Source: SIG440 sp045120135 | GTDB taxonomy: Bacteria; Bacillota; Clostridia; Monoglobales; Monoglobaceae | Direction of reading: 5' to 3' | DNA: 64,000 nucleotides | Assembly: GCA_045120135.1 (NCBI GenBank) | Contig: JBGVEN010000020.1 | Coordinates: forward strand, 70,078 to 134,077 | Part shown: positions 50,732-59,619 of the stretch, piece by piece | How the letters are laid out: every line of letters begins with the position of its first letter | How positions within the stretch are numbered: the stretch's first letter is position 1 | Translations under genes and position numbers: made by a program | The notes under the pieces: generated by a model | The model's database searches: none | Told to the model about the DNA's origin: nothing | The model's input: the letters and a program-made list of their open reading frames with translations, nothing else

Positions 50732-52501
50732 ATGAGTATCGGAAGAATAAAAAAGGTCGCAGGACCTCTTGTTATAGCTGAAGATATGCGTGATGCCAAT
50801 ATGTTCGACGTGGTTCGTGTAAGTGACCAGCGTCTTATTGGTGAAATTATAGAAATACACGGAGATTTGGCATCTGTTCAGGTCTACGAGGAAACCTCGG
50901 GCCTTGGTCCTGGTGCACCGGTTGAGTCAACCGGAAGTCCACTCAGCGTTGAACTTGGTCCCGGTCTTATTGGCGGTATATTCGACGGTATCCAGAGACC
51001 TCTGGAGACAATTATGGAGGTTTCGGGAAACAATCTTCAACGTGGTGTTGAGGTTGCGTCATTGGACAGAGACAAAAAGTGGAGTTTTGTCCCTGCATTG
51101 GCTGTCGGTGATGCAGTTTGCGGCGGCGATATCATCGGTACGGTTGAAGAAACCGCTGTTGTAACACAAAAGATAATGGTTCCCAACGGAATTGAGGGAA
51201 AGATTACCGAGATTAATGCAGGTGAATTTACAATTACTGACACGGTTGCAAAGGTTGAAAAGGCTGACGGCACTGTTGAACATATTTCACTTATGCAGAA
51301 GTGGCCGGTTCGCCGTGAAAGACCGTATAAAAAGAAGCTTTCGCCCGAAATGCCGCTTGTTACCGGTCAGCGTGTAATTGATACGCTGTTCCCCATTGCA
51401 AAGGGCGGTGTGGCGTCTGTTCCCGGCCCTTTCGGCAGTGGTAAAACAGTTGTTCAGCATCAGCTCGCAAAGTGGGCAGAGGCAGATATCGTGGTGTATA
51501 TCGGCTGCGGCGAGCGTGGCAATGAGATGACGGATGTTCTTAATGAGTTCCCCGAACTGGTTGACCCCAAAACCGGCAAATCTCTTATGGAGAGAACTGT
51601 TTTGATTGCAAACACCTCGGATATGCCCGTTGCGGCTCGTGAGGCCTCAATCTATACAGGTATAACAATTGCTGAGTATTTCCGTGATATGGGATATTCG
51701 GTTGCTCTTATGGCAGACTCCACATCCCGTTGGGCAGAGGCTCTGCGCGAAATGTCTGGCCGTCTTGAAGAAATGCCCGGTGAAGAAGGCTATCCTGCAT
51801 ACCTTGCCAGCCGTCTTGCACAGTTCTACGAGCGTGCAGGCAGAGTTATTGCAAACGGCAGCGACGAGAGAGAGGGCTCACTTTCGGTTATCGGTGCGGT
51901 TTCGCCCCCCGGCGGTGATATTTCCGAGCCGGTGTCTCAGGCTACACTTCGTATTGTAAAAGTGTTCTGGGGGCTTGATTCGGCACTTGCGTATAAGCGC
52001 CACTTTCCTGCAATTAACTGGCTGACCAGTTATTCGCTTTATGTTGATTCGATGGCGGATTGGTTTAACAAGTCGGCAAACGGCAATTGGACAGAGCTTA
52101 GAACAAGAATAATGCGAATTCTCCAAAATGAAGCCGAGCTTGAAGAAATTGTTAAGCTGGTTGGTATGGATGCACTTTCCGCACCCGACCGCCTTACTCT
52201 TGAAACAGCCCGTTCTGTCCGTGAGGACTATCTGCATCAGGATGCATTCCACGAGGTTGACACATATACCTCCATTGAAAAGCAGTTCCTTATGATGAAG
52301 CTTATTCTTATGTACTATGATGCAGCAGCAGAGGCGCTTGAAAAGGGCGCAGACATTGAAAAGCTTGTTAATCTTGAAGTTCGTGAGAGAATAGGAAGAT
52401 ATAAGTATACACCTCAGGCAGACATTGCCGGAGAATTTGACAAAATTACAGCTCAGCTGAAAGACGAAATCAGCAGACTGGTTCAGGGGAGGGATAACTG
52501 A
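50732..52501 (+). CDS. ntpA: V-type ATP synthase catalytic subunit A
   Basis: A 589-residue catalytic nucleotide-binding subunit. Walker A GPFGSGKTVVQHQLAKW near residue 233, Walker B-region SVALMADSTSRWAEALREM, and the large non-homologous insert of A subunits (about 115-185). SPPGGDISEPVSQATLRIVK is intact. One base overlaps subunit B. Confidence 0.96.
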   Translation: MSIGRIKKVAGPLVIAEDMRDANMFDVVRVSDQRLIGEIIEIHGDLASVQVYEETSGLGPGAPVESTGSPLSVELGPGLIGGIFDGIQRPLETIMEVSGNNLQRGVEVASLDRDKKWSFVPALAVGDAVCGGDIIGTVEETAVVTQKIMVPNGIEGKITEINAGEFTITDTVAKVEKADGTVEHISLMQKWPVRRERPYKKKLSPEMPLVTGQRVIDTLFPIAKGGVASVPGPFGSGKTVVQHQLAKWAEADIVVYIGCGERGNEMTDVLNEFPELVDPKTGKSLMERTVLIANTSDMPVAAREASIYTGITIAEYFRDMGYSVALMADSTSRWAEALREMSGRLEEMPGEEGYPAYLASRLAQFYERAGRVIANGSDEREGSLSVIGAVSPPGGDISEPVSQATLRIVKVFWGLDSALAYKRHFPAINWLTSYSLYVDSMADWFNKSANGNWTELRTRIMRILQNEAELEEIVKLVGMDALSAPDRLTLETARSVREDYLHQDAFHEVDTYTSIEKQFLMMKLILMYYDAAAEALEKGADIEKLVNLEVRERIGRYKYTPQADIAGEFDKITAQLKDEISRLVQGRDN

Positions 52502-53871
52502 TGCCAAAGGAATACAGAACCATACAGGAGGTTGCAGGACCTCTGATGCTGGTTAAAGATGTTACAGACGTCAAGTATAATGAGCTTGGAGAAATTGAGC
52601 TTGCCAATGGCGAAAAACGTCGTTGCAAGGTTCTTGAAATTGATGGCGGTAACGCTTTGGTTCAGCTTTTTGAATCATCAACAGGTATCAACCTTTCAAA
52701 CAGTAAGGTAAGATTTTTGGGCAGATCAATGGAGCTTGGCGTATCCGGTGATATGCTCGGCAGAGTTTTTGACGGCCTTGGCAGACCTATTGACGGTGGT
52801 CCTGAAATTCTTCCCGAAAAGCGTCTTGATATTGACGGTCTCCCGATGAATCCGGCAGCACGAAACTATCCGCAGGAGTTTATTCAGACCGGTGTTTCGG
52901 CGATTGACGGTCTTAATACCCTTGTAAGAGGTCAAAAACTCCCCATCTTTTCAGCCAGCGGTCTGCCCCATGCCCAGCTTGCGGCGCAGATTGCAAGGCA
53001 GGCGCAGGTGCGTGGTACTTCCGAGCCGTTTGCGGTTGTTTTTGCGGCAATGGGTATCACCTTTGAGGAGTCAGAATATTTCGTAAACAGCTTTAAGGAA
53101 ACAGGAGCAATTGACAGAACTGTTATGTTTGTCAACCTTGCAAATGACCCGGCTGTTGAACGAATTGCAACACCCAAAATGGCACTTACTGCGGCAGAAT
53201 ACCTTGCGTTTGATAAAGGAATGCACGTTCTTGTTATCCTTACGGATATTACAAACTATGCGGACGCATTGCGTGAAGTTTCGGCGGCACGAAAGGAAGT
53301 TCCCGGTCGCCGTGGCTACCCCGGTTATATGTATACCGACCTTGCAACAATGTATGAAAGAGCCGGCAGACAAAAGGGGAAAAACGGCAGTATCACAATG
53401 ATACCCATTCTCACAATGCCCGAGGACGACAAAACCCATCCTATCCCCGACCTTACGGGATATATTACAGAGGGACAGATTATTCTTAGCCGTGACCTTT
53501 ATCGCAAGAATGTTATGCCCCCGATTGATGTTTTGCCGTCACTTTCCCGTCTTAAGGATAAGGGTATCGGCGAGGGCAAAACCCGTGCCGACCACGCAAA
53601 CACAATGAACCAGTTGTTTGCGGCATATGCCCGTGGTAAAGACGCGCGTGAGCTTATGGTAATCCTTGGCGAAGCGGCACTTACCGATATGGATAAGATT
53701 TATGCAAGGTTTGCAGATGAGTTTGAGGAAAAGTATGTTTCTCAGGGCTATAACAAAAATCGCAGCATTGAAGAAACTCTTGAAATAGGCTGGCAACTGC
53801 TTTCGATTCTTCCCAAGAGTGAACTGAAGCGTATTAAGGACGAATTTATCGAGAAATATTATGTGGAATAA
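52501..53871 (+). CDS. ntpB: V-type ATP synthase subunit B
   Basis: A 456-residue non-catalytic partner of A. It has the family start (YRTIQEVAGPLMLVKDV), FSASGLPHAQLAAQIARQAQ in place of a Walker A loop, VLVILTDITNYADALREVSA, and the TMPEDDKTHPIPDLTGYITE block. The hexamer A3B3 makes the enzyme head. Starts at the stop codon of A. Confidence 0.96.
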   Translation: MPKEYRTIQEVAGPLMLVKDVTDVKYNELGEIELANGEKRRCKVLEIDGGNALVQLFESSTGINLSNSKVRFLGRSMELGVSGDMLGRVFDGLGRPIDGGPEILPEKRLDIDGLPMNPAARNYPQEFIQTGVSAIDGLNTLVRGQKLPIFSASGLPHAQLAAQIARQAQVRGTSEPFAVVFAAMGITFEESEYFVNSFKETGAIDRTVMFVNLANDPAVERIATPKMALTAAEYLAFDKGMHVLVILTDITNYADALREVSAARKEVPGRRGYPGYMYTDLATMYERAGRQKGKNGSITMIPILTMPEDDKTHPIPDLTGYITEGQIILSRDLYRKNVMPPIDVLPSLSRLKDKGIGEGKTRADHANTMNQLFAAYARGKDARELMVILGEAALTDMDKIYARFADEFEEKYVSQGYNKNRSIEETLEIGWQLLSILPKSELKRIKDEFIEKYYVE

Positions 53872-53886
53872 AGGCAGGTGATTGCT

Positions 53887-54552
53887 GTGGCAACGGCAAG
53901 AGTAAATCCTACCCGAATGGAGCTTACCAGGCTGAAAAAGAAGCTTATTACGGCAAGGAGAGGGCATAAGTTGCTCAAGGATAAACGAGACGAGCTTATG
54001 CGTCGCTTTCTTGAACTTGTGCGTGAAAATATGGCTCTTCGCGAAAGAGTTGAAGAAGGCTTAAGAGTTGCAAATCAGAACTTTGTTCTTGCAAAAGCTG
54101 TTATGCGTGAGGAAACGCTGAACACAGCTCTTATGGCGCCTCTTCAGTCGCTTTCGGTAGAGGTAGGAAGTCAGAATGTTATGAGTGTTGATATACCGAA
54201 ATTTGATTACAAAACACGAACTCCGGGTGAAAACGACATATATTCATACGGATTTGCCTTCACATCTGGCGATTTGGATTTTGCAGTTAAGTCTTTGGCG
54301 GATATCTTTCCTGATATGCTGAAGCTTGCAGAAATCGAAAAGTCCTGTCAACTAATGGCGGCAGAAATTGAAAAGACCCGCCGCCGTGTAAACGCACTTG
54401 AGCATGTGATGATTCCTGAAACCGAGGAGAGTATAAAATATATCACAATGAAGCTTGATGAAAATGAGCGCAGCACTCAGGTCCGCTTGATGAAGGTTAA
54501 GGATATGATGATAAAACAAAATATTGAGGCAAGGCAAAATGCCAGTATCTAA
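53887..54552 (+). CDS. ntpD: V-type ATP synthase subunit D
   Basis: A 221-residue central-stalk coiled-coil protein. The N-terminal helix VNPTRMELTRLKKKLITARR with HKLLKDKRDELMRRFLEL is the D-subunit signature; the C-terminal helix contains RRVNALEHVMIPETEESIKY. Two GTG codons compete (53878, 53887); the second gives the family-like start M-A-T-A-R-V-N-P-T-R and better spacing to AAGGCAGG. Last gene of the ATPase operon. Confidence 0.94.
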   Translation: MATARVNPTRMELTRLKKKLITARRGHKLLKDKRDELMRRFLELVRENMALRERVEEGLRVANQNFVLAKAVMREETLNTALMAPLQSLSVEVGSQNVMSVDIPKFDYKTRTPGENDIYSYGFAFTSGDLDFAVKSLADIFPDMLKLAEIEKSCQLMAAEIEKTRRRVNALEHVMIPETEESIKYITMKLDENERSTQVRLMKVKDMMIKQNIEARQNASI

Positions 54553-54655
54553 GGCGATAGTTTTGAGGAAATATTGAATTTGTGTGGCAGTTTTGGGGCG
54601 GTTGTCAATCTTGGCAGTCGCCTTAAAACTTTTTTGAAAAAATTTAAAAAAAGTA

Positions 54656-54684
54656 TTGACAAATTAATAAAAAAAGAGTATACT
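54656..54684 (+). promoter_or_regulatory. tRNA-Lys promoter
   Basis: TTGACA at 54656-54661, 17-base spacer, TATACT at 54679-54684, 25 bases before the mature tRNA 5' end. Confidence 0.8.
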
Positions 54685-54708
54685 ATAAAACGTTGTGAGA
54701 CACGACAT

Positions 54709-54784
54709 GCACCATTAGCTCAGCTGGTAGAGCACCTGACTCTTAATCAGGGTGTCCACGGTTCGAGTCCGTGATGGTGTACCA
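54709..54784 (+). tRNA. tRNA-Lys (anticodon CTT)
   Basis: A 76-base cloverleaf with encoded CCA. Acceptor GCACCAT pairs with ATGGTGT (first pair G-U), D arm GCTC/GAGC, anticodon stem CCTGA/TCAGG around CTCTTAA (anticodon CTT), T arm CACGG/CCGTG around TTCGAGT. It reads AAG lysine codons. Single-gene transcript with its own promoter and terminator. Confidence 0.97.
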
Positions 54785-54814
54785 AAAAAGCACTTCGAAA
54801 GAAGTGCTTTTTTT
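54785..54814 (+). terminator. Intrinsic terminator after tRNA-Lys
   Basis: AAAAAGCACTTC pairs with GAAGTGCTTTTT around a GAAA tetraloop, followed by TTTC. Confidence 0.9.
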
Positions 54815-54825
54815 CTTTATACAAT

Positions 54826-54857
54826 AAAAATCGTACTGAATTTTCAGTACGATTTTT
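54826..54857. terminator. Terminator of trpB (bidirectional form)
   Basis: AAAAATCGTACTGAA pairs with TTCAGTACGATTTTT with a two-base centre. It lies six bases beyond the trpB stop codon on the minus strand. Confidence 0.85.
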
Positions 54858-54862
54858 TATTG

Positions 54863-56104
54863 TTAAATCTTATAGTCAAGCTTAAACTGTTCGCCACAGC
54901 CGTAGTTTTCGTAAACATAGTCGATATCCTTATCGCCTCTGCCTGAAAGACAGCCAAGGATTGAACCGGTCTTATGTTCCTTTGCGTAACGGATTGCGTA
55001 AGCCACAGCGTGAGCACTTTCAATTGCCGGAATAATTCCCTCGTAGCGTGAAAGCAGGAAAAACGCTTCCATTGCCTCATCGTCGGATACTGTTTCGTAA
55101 TGGACTCTGCCGGCGTCACGGAGATATGCGTGCTCCGGACCAACACCGGGGTAGTCAAGACCGCTGGCAATTGAGTAAACAGGGAGCGGCTCGCCGTTCT
55201 CATCCTGAAGCAGGTAGCTTTCAAAACCGTGAAGCTTGCCCTTTGTGCCAAATTTCATTGTTGCTGCGTGGTCGCCAATGCTTTCGCCCTTGCCGAGAGG
55301 CTCAATTCCGTAAATTTCAACAGGATCAGCAAGGAAAGGTGTAAACATTCCAAGTGAGTTTGAACCGCCGCCGACACAAGCGCAAACCGCATCCGGCATA
55401 ATTCCTGTCATATCAAGGAACTGTTCTCTTGCCTCAATGCCAATTACCGACTGGAAGTCTCTTACCATTTTGGGAAAAGGATGAGGTCCAAGCGCTGAGC
55501 CAATGCAGTAAATTGCGTTGTTGTATTCCTTAAGGTATGCGTCAAACGCTGCGTCAACAGCTTCCTTAAGAGTTTTAAGACCATGAGTTACGGGTATAAC
55601 ATTTGCACCCAGCATCTTCATTCTGATTACATTGGGATGCTGCTTTTCAATGTCTACCTCGCCCATATAAATATCACATTCCATACCAAAGTATGCAGCC
55701 GCAGTTGCAAGCGCAACACCGTGCTGACCTGCACCGGTCTCTGCAATCAGCTTTTTCTTGCCCATATACTTTGCCAAAAGTCCCTCGCCCATACAGTGGT
55801 TGAGCTTGTGTGCGCCGGTGTGGTTAAGGTCTTCGCGCTTTAAGTAAATCTGGCAGTTGCCGAATATCTTTGAAAGTCTTTCGCAATGGTGAACAGGTGT
55901 GGGTCTGCCTTGAAACTCTTTGCGAATTCTGCGAAGCTCATTTATGAACTGTGCAGAATGGCAGATTGCTTCATAAGCGTCGTCAGCCTCTTTGAAAGCC
56001 GGAATAAGCTCGTCGGGAAGATATGCGCCGCCGTATTCGCCAAAGTATCCGTCTTTGCTTGGAAATTCCTTTAGGTAGTTGTCAAAATCTCTGTAATTTT
56101 TCAT
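54863..56104 (-). CDS. trpB: Tryptophan synthase beta chain
   Basis: A 413-residue PLP enzyme joining indole and serine. FGEYGGAYLPDELIPAF, GRPTPVHHCERLS, REDLNHTGAHKLNHCMGE (PLP lysine), ETGAGQHGVALATAAAYFG, CVGGGSNSLGMF (PLP phosphate site) and GRGDKD are intact. It is a TrpB1-type sequence but no trpA or other trp gene is beside it, so it is either separated from the operon or an indole-salvage enzyme. Its leader contains regulatory elements (see separate entries). Confidence 0.95.
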   Translation of the reverse strand: MKNYRDFDNYLKEFPSKDGYFGEYGGAYLPDELIPAFKEADDAYEAICHSAQFINELRRIRKEFQGRPTPVHHCERLSKIFGNCQIYLKREDLNHTGAHKLNHCMGEGLLAKYMGKKKLIAETGAGQHGVALATAAAYFGMECDIYMGEVDIEKQHPNVIRMKMLGANVIPVTHGLKTLKEAVDAAFDAYLKEYNNAIYCIGSALGPHPFPKMVRDFQSVIGIEAREQFLDMTGIMPDAVCACVGGGSNSLGMFTPFLADPVEIYGIEPLGKGESIGDHAATMKFGTKGKLHGFESYLLQDENGEPLPVYSIASGLDYPGVGPEHAYLRDAGRVHYETVSDDEAMEAFFLLSRYEGIIPAIESAHAVAYAIRYAKEHKTGSILGCLSGRGDKDIDYVYENYGCGEQFKLDYKI

Positions 56105-56138
56105 TTTAAGTTCCTCTTTCTATATAAATTTGGGACAT

Positions 56139-56168
56139 AAAAAATCCCCCGAACAAAAATCAGAGGAC
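56139..56168 (-). terminator. Leader terminator (attenuator) upstream of trpB
   Basis: On the minus strand TCCTCTG pairs with CGGGGGA (three G-U pairs) around ATTTTTGTT, directly followed by six Ts. It lies about 35-65 bases before the trpB start and after the promoter, so it can abort transcription before the gene. Confidence 0.6.
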
Positions 56169-56193
56169 AAAAATACTAAAACAAGTTAAAAAA

Positions 56194-56236
56194 CTCATCT
56201 CATCTCGTCTCATCTTGGTAAATTCTATCTCTTCTA
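56194..56236 (-). promoter_or_regulatory. Candidate TRAP-binding (G/U)AG repeats in the trpB leader
   Basis: Read on the minus strand: UAG-AA-GAG-A-UAG, then after 13 bases GAG-AC-GAG-AU-GAG-AU-GAG. Four GAG triplets are spaced by exactly two bases (+ strand CTC at 56194, 56199, 56204, 56209). This is the pattern recognised by the tryptophan-activated 11-mer TRAP (MtrB), usually with nine or more triplets; seven are counted here. No mtrB lies in the window. Confidence 0.45.
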
Positions 56237-56251
56237 ATCTGTTCTTAGTAC

Positions 56252-56280
56252 AATATATCACAAAAGAAGTATATTGTCAA
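56252..56280 (-). promoter_or_regulatory. trpB promoter
   Basis: On the minus strand TTGACA (56280-56275), 17-base spacer, TATATT (56257-56252). The predicted leader is about 140 bases. Confidence 0.75.
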
Positions 56281-56283
56281 CAA

Positions 56284-56309
56284 AAAAGAGAGGAAATATC
56301 CTCTCTTTT
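56284..56309 (-). terminator. Terminator of the acyl-CoA ligase operon
   Basis: AAAAGAGAGGA pairs with TCCTCTCTTTT around AATA; on the minus strand it is followed by TTTTTTG and stands just beyond the stop codon at 56312. Confidence 0.85.
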
Positions 56310-56311
56310 AA

Positions 56312-58036
56312 CTATACAAGCATAGGTTCTTTTTCGGTCTGCTGAGACTCTTCCTCCAACTGACGATATGCAACTTTTCCCACCAATGTCTTGGGAAGCT
56401 CGCTGCGGAACTCAATTTCACGGGGCATTGCATACTTTGCAATATGCTTTCGGCAATGTGCAAGGATTGTCTCCTTTGTTTCATCAGTGGCAGGAACGCT
56501 ATCTTTCAGCATAACAAACGCCTTAACCTGCTGCATACGGTAATCGTCTTTAACCCCTACAACACAGCTCATCTGAACAAGGTCACAAGCATCAATCACA
56601 TTTTCCACCTGATTGGGGTAAACATTGTAGCCTGATGTGATAATCATTCGTTTGGCGCGACCCTTAAAGTACACAAAACCCTCGGAATCCATCACACCCA
56701 GATCGCCGGTATAAACCCAGGTCAAGCCGTCTGCGTGGGTGCGGAGTGTTTCGGCAGTCTCTTCGGGGTGGTTAATGTATTCCATCATAACCGACGGACC
56801 GGCAAGCAAAATTTCGCCCTCTTCGCCGTAGGGAACTTCCTCGTCAGTGCCCGGATTAACGATTTTGATATATGTATCGGGAAACGGCAGGCCAATGCTG
56901 CCTTCCTTTGCCATATGCGGCGGTGTCAGACAGCAGGCACAAACGGTTTCGGTTGTGCCGTAGCCCTCACGAACCTGAACAACCGATTTGTGGTCGTAAA
57001 GGAACTTATCAAGCTTCTTTTTAAGCTCGATAGAGAGCGAGTCACCGCCCGAAAAAACGCCTTTAAGGAATGAAAGATCAGCCTTTTCAAGCGACGGAAT
57101 TCGAAGAAGTGCTTCATAGAGAGTAGGTACTCCGGCAATGAAGTTGCATTTATATTTGGTAATCAGCTTTGCATAGCTTGCTGCGGTAAATCTGGGGACA
57201 AGAATACATCTGCCGCAATGAATCAGCATCGTGTGGATACAGATACCAAGTCCAAAGCCGTGGAATATCGGCATAGCTGCAAGCATTTTGTCGCCGGGAC
57301 GATACATAGGATTTGATGCAATCGTTTGTCTGCCCATTGCGTTAAAGCTACCGTTTGATAAAAGAATTCCTTTTGTCTTGCCGGTAGTTCCGCCTGAATA
57401 GAGGATAACGGCAGGGTCTTCGGCATTTCTAGCAACCTTGTAGTTCCAGAAGCAGGCTTTGCCAAGCTTTAAAAATTCATTCCAACGGATAACGGGAGCA
57501 TCGTCGGGAATTTTCTTGATTTTGTGGCTTTCGGTCAGCATATATCCGGCACGAACTGGCCGTGAAAGCTCATCCTTGATTGATGCAATGATAACATTAA
57601 TCAGTTTTGTATTCTGACGGATTGCTTCAATTTTGTGATAGAACTGGTCAAGAGTTATTACGGTAACACTTTCCGACTCGTTTATGTAAAACTCAATTTC
57701 CTTTTCAGCGGAAAGCGGGTGTATCATATTACAAATACCGCCAACAAGGTTCACTGCATAGAAAAGACAAACCGACTGCGGACAGTTGGGCATCGCAATG
57801 GTTACACGGTCGCCCTCACGAACACCGATTGTCTTAAGACTCTTGGCGCAGTTTTCAATCTTCTCCATTAAGGTTTTATATGTAGTTGATTTACCCATGA
57901 AGTCAAAGGCTATGGCATCGGGGCACTTATCGGCACTTTCTTTAAGTGCGTCGTACATTGAGCCCTTGGGATATTCAAGATGCAATGGAATATCGCCCAT
58001 ATGGCTTGCCCAGGGTGTTTTGGCTGTTATACTCAT
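56312..58036 (-). CDS. Class I adenylate-forming enzyme (acyl-CoA ligase-like)
   Basis: A 574-residue AMP-forming ligase. Core motifs: YSGGTTGKTKGILLSNGSF (P loop), REGYGTTETVCACC (A5), WVYTGDLGVMDSEG (A7), KRMIITSGYNVYPNQVEN (A8) and the C-terminal catalytic lysine in LPKTLVGKVAYRQ (A10). It belongs with long-chain fatty-acid/aryl-CoA ligases; substrate not readable. GTG at 58042 lies inside AAGGAG, so ATG 58036 is the start. It is transcribed after the CoA-acyltransferase-fold gene with nine bases between, suggesting joint work. Confidence 0.88.
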   Translation of the reverse strand: MSITAKTPWASHMGDIPLHLEYPKGSMYDALKESADKCPDAIAFDFMGKSTTYKTLMEKIENCAKSLKTIGVREGDRVTIAMPNCPQSVCLFYAVNLVGGICNMIHPLSAEKEIEFYINESESVTVITLDQFYHKIEAIRQNTKLINVIIASIKDELSRPVRAGYMLTESHKIKKIPDDAPVIRWNEFLKLGKACFWNYKVARNAEDPAVILYSGGTTGKTKGILLSNGSFNAMGRQTIASNPMYRPGDKMLAAMPIFHGFGLGICIHTMLIHCGRCILVPRFTAASYAKLITKYKCNFIAGVPTLYEALLRIPSLEKADLSFLKGVFSGGDSLSIELKKKLDKFLYDHKSVVQVREGYGTTETVCACCLTPPHMAKEGSIGLPFPDTYIKIVNPGTDEEVPYGEEGEILLAGPSVMMEYINHPEETAETLRTHADGLTWVYTGDLGVMDSEGFVYFKGRAKRMIITSGYNVYPNQVENVIDACDLVQMSCVVGVKDDYRMQQVKAFVMLKDSVPATDETKETILAHCRKHIAKYAMPREIEFRSELPKTLVGKVAYRQLEEESQQTEKEPMLV

Positions 58037-58045
58037 AAGCACTCC

Positions 58046-58927
58046 TTAATATTCAACAGGCTCGGATGCAGGCTGCTCCAGCAGCTCGGGATTTTCAAGC
58101 AGTTTTTTCAATAAACGAATTGTCTTTGAAAAGTAGAAGCCGTCCGCAATCCGCTCGTCAACGGTAAGACCCAAATCAACGGTGTCACGCATCTCAAAGG
58201 TACCGTCCTCGTTGAATACGGGGCGTTTTTTTGCCTCGCCGACAACAACAAATACCGAATTTGTTCCCCAGTTGGTAAGGTGGTGGTAACCACTTTTAAG
58301 CTTTATTGAGCCAAGATTTGTGAGAACAACCGATGCGTGGAACGGGTCGGTTGCAATAAGCGATTTCGGACAGAGTCCGTGGCGGTCAAGTATACGCACA
58401 ATTGCAACAATAAACCGTACAATTGGTCTTGGCAGCTTTGCAAGAATTTCCATTGCATCGCTGGATGCATCATTCTTACCGCTCCGACAGCTTGTTACCT
58501 GACGTTGGATGCTGTCGTGGACGCTGTGAATATTTGTGTTTTCGTCTGCGTGGACAAAGGCAAGTCCTTCGCCGGCTTTGTCTGAAAATTGTTTTTTTAT
58601 TGTAAATGCCGCTGAAACCGTATCCTTTTGATAAAGATTGTGGTTTGATATAAAGCGGTTCATATATGGACGAAGTGTAATGCAGCGGATAACGGCCGTT
58701 ACGATAACGTGGAACATTGTGTACTTGAATTCGGGATTATCAGCATTTAGCTTGTCAACATAATCTTTGATCGCTGTTATATCAATGCGTTCCGAAATAA
58801 ATGCCTCATTGTCGGTGCGGTTAGTTAAAATAAACGGCATAATAATATGCATGCCGTCAACATCCTTTAGGTGCAGTAGTTTTCCGTCTTTTCTGTCGCC
58901 TATACGGCGGCGTTCTTTTTCACTCAT
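58046..58927 (-). CDS. 2-oxo-acid dehydrogenase E2-like acyltransferase-fold protein, catalytic His absent
   Basis: A 293-residue protein of the CoA-dependent acyltransferase (CAT/E2) fold without lipoyl or E1-binding domain. Family features: RIDITAIKDYVDKLN, KYTMFHVIVTAVIRCITLRP, VVLTNLGSIKL and GLTVDERIADGFYFSK. The last aligns with the E2 active-site D-H-R-x-x-D-G, but His is replaced by Glu (D-E-R-I-A-D-G). It may be a non-classical acyltransferase or a structural partner of the ligase gene that follows. Confidence 0.75.
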   Translation of the reverse strand: MSEKERRRIGDRKDGKLLHLKDVDGMHIIMPFILTNRTDNEAFISERIDITAIKDYVDKLNADNPEFKYTMFHVIVTAVIRCITLRPYMNRFISNHNLYQKDTVSAAFTIKKQFSDKAGEGLAFVHADENTNIHSVHDSIQRQVTSCRSGKNDASSDAMEILAKLPRPIVRFIVAIVRILDRHGLCPKSLIATDPFHASVVLTNLGSIKLKSGYHHLTNWGTNSVFVVVGEAKKRPVFNEDGTFEMRDTVDLGLTVDERIADGFYFSKTIRLLKKLLENPELLEQPASEPVEY

Positions 58928-58993
58928 AGTATGACCTCCAAATTTTAGCCATTAATATATACAGTTTATTATATTTGGTTTAAAAAGTCAAGA

Positions 58994-59023
58994 AAAAGCC
59001 TTCCCCAAACAGGAAGACTTTTT
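58994..59023 (-). terminator. Intrinsic terminator of the phosphatase gene
   Basis: AAAAAGCCTTCC pairs with GGAAGACTTTT (one mismatch) around CCAAACA; on the minus strand it follows the stop at 59027 and ends in TTTTTC. Confidence 0.75.
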
Positions 59024-59026
59024 GCG

Positions 59027-59479
59027 TTATTTGTTTTCAAGCTCCTTTAAAAGACCTTCACAACCGCGAAGTACATCACGGTAGGTTGCGTCAAAATCGC
59101 CGGTATACCACGGGTCGGCAACACTGCCGCCGTCGGTATAGTCTAAAAGCAGGCGAATTTTTCCGTCGGGGTCACCACCACAAATTCTTACCATATTTCG
59201 GATGTTTGCTGTATCCATACCTATTAAAAGGTCATACTTTTGATAGTCTGATTTGGTCATTTGCACGGCAACTTTTCCGGCACACGAAATCCCGACCTCC
59301 GAGAGCTTTGCACGGGTCCCGGGATGAACGGGATTACCAAGTTCCTCGGTGCTGGTTGCGGCAGACGCAATATGGAATTTATCCGAAAGTCCTGCCTTTT
59401 TAACCATATCTCTAAATAAAAATTCCGCCATAGTGCTGCGGCAGATATTTCCGTGGCACACAAATAGAATCATTGTCAT
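59027..59479 (-). CDS. Low-molecular-weight protein-tyrosine-phosphatase
   Basis: A 150-residue cytoplasmic phosphatase. The P loop VCHGNICRSTMAEF (C-x5-R) is at residues 8-15, and the general-acid loop VADPWYTGDFDATY near residue 119. Length matches the family. Two Met codons are two residues apart; the first has GAGGG at the right distance. In Firmicutes such enzymes act on tyrosine kinases of polysaccharide export or on McsB-type arginine phosphorylation (YwlE); here Ile sits in the C-H-G-N-I-C loop, which is the tyrosine-phosphatase form for most members, so specificity is open. Confidence 0.92.
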   Translation of the reverse strand: MTMILFVCHGNICRSTMAEFLFRDMVKKAGLSDKFHIASAATSTEELGNPVHPGTRAKLSEVGISCAGKVAVQMTKSDYQKYDLLIGMDTANIRNMVRICGGDPDGKIRLLLDYTDGGSVADPWYTGDFDATYRDVLRGCEGLLKELENK

Positions 59480-59619
59480 AATAAAATGCCCTCACTAAAT
59501 TTCTAAAAATATATTGACTACTTCGTTTTTTTATAATATAAATATATCATAGAAGTGTTTTTCAGTCAATAACTGTAGTTACTGTTAGGCTAAGGACACG
59601 GAAAGGGAGAAATACAACA

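Noticed and set aside
56160..56213. Trp leader peptide for codon-based attenuation of trpB
   Set aside because: The 18-codon minus-strand frame has no Trp codon and no ribosome-binding site.
56105..56280. T-box riboswitch in the trpB leader
   Set aside because: No AGGGTGG-type T-box sequence is present on the minus strand and the leader is too short for stem I; the GAG repeats plus terminator fit TRAP better.
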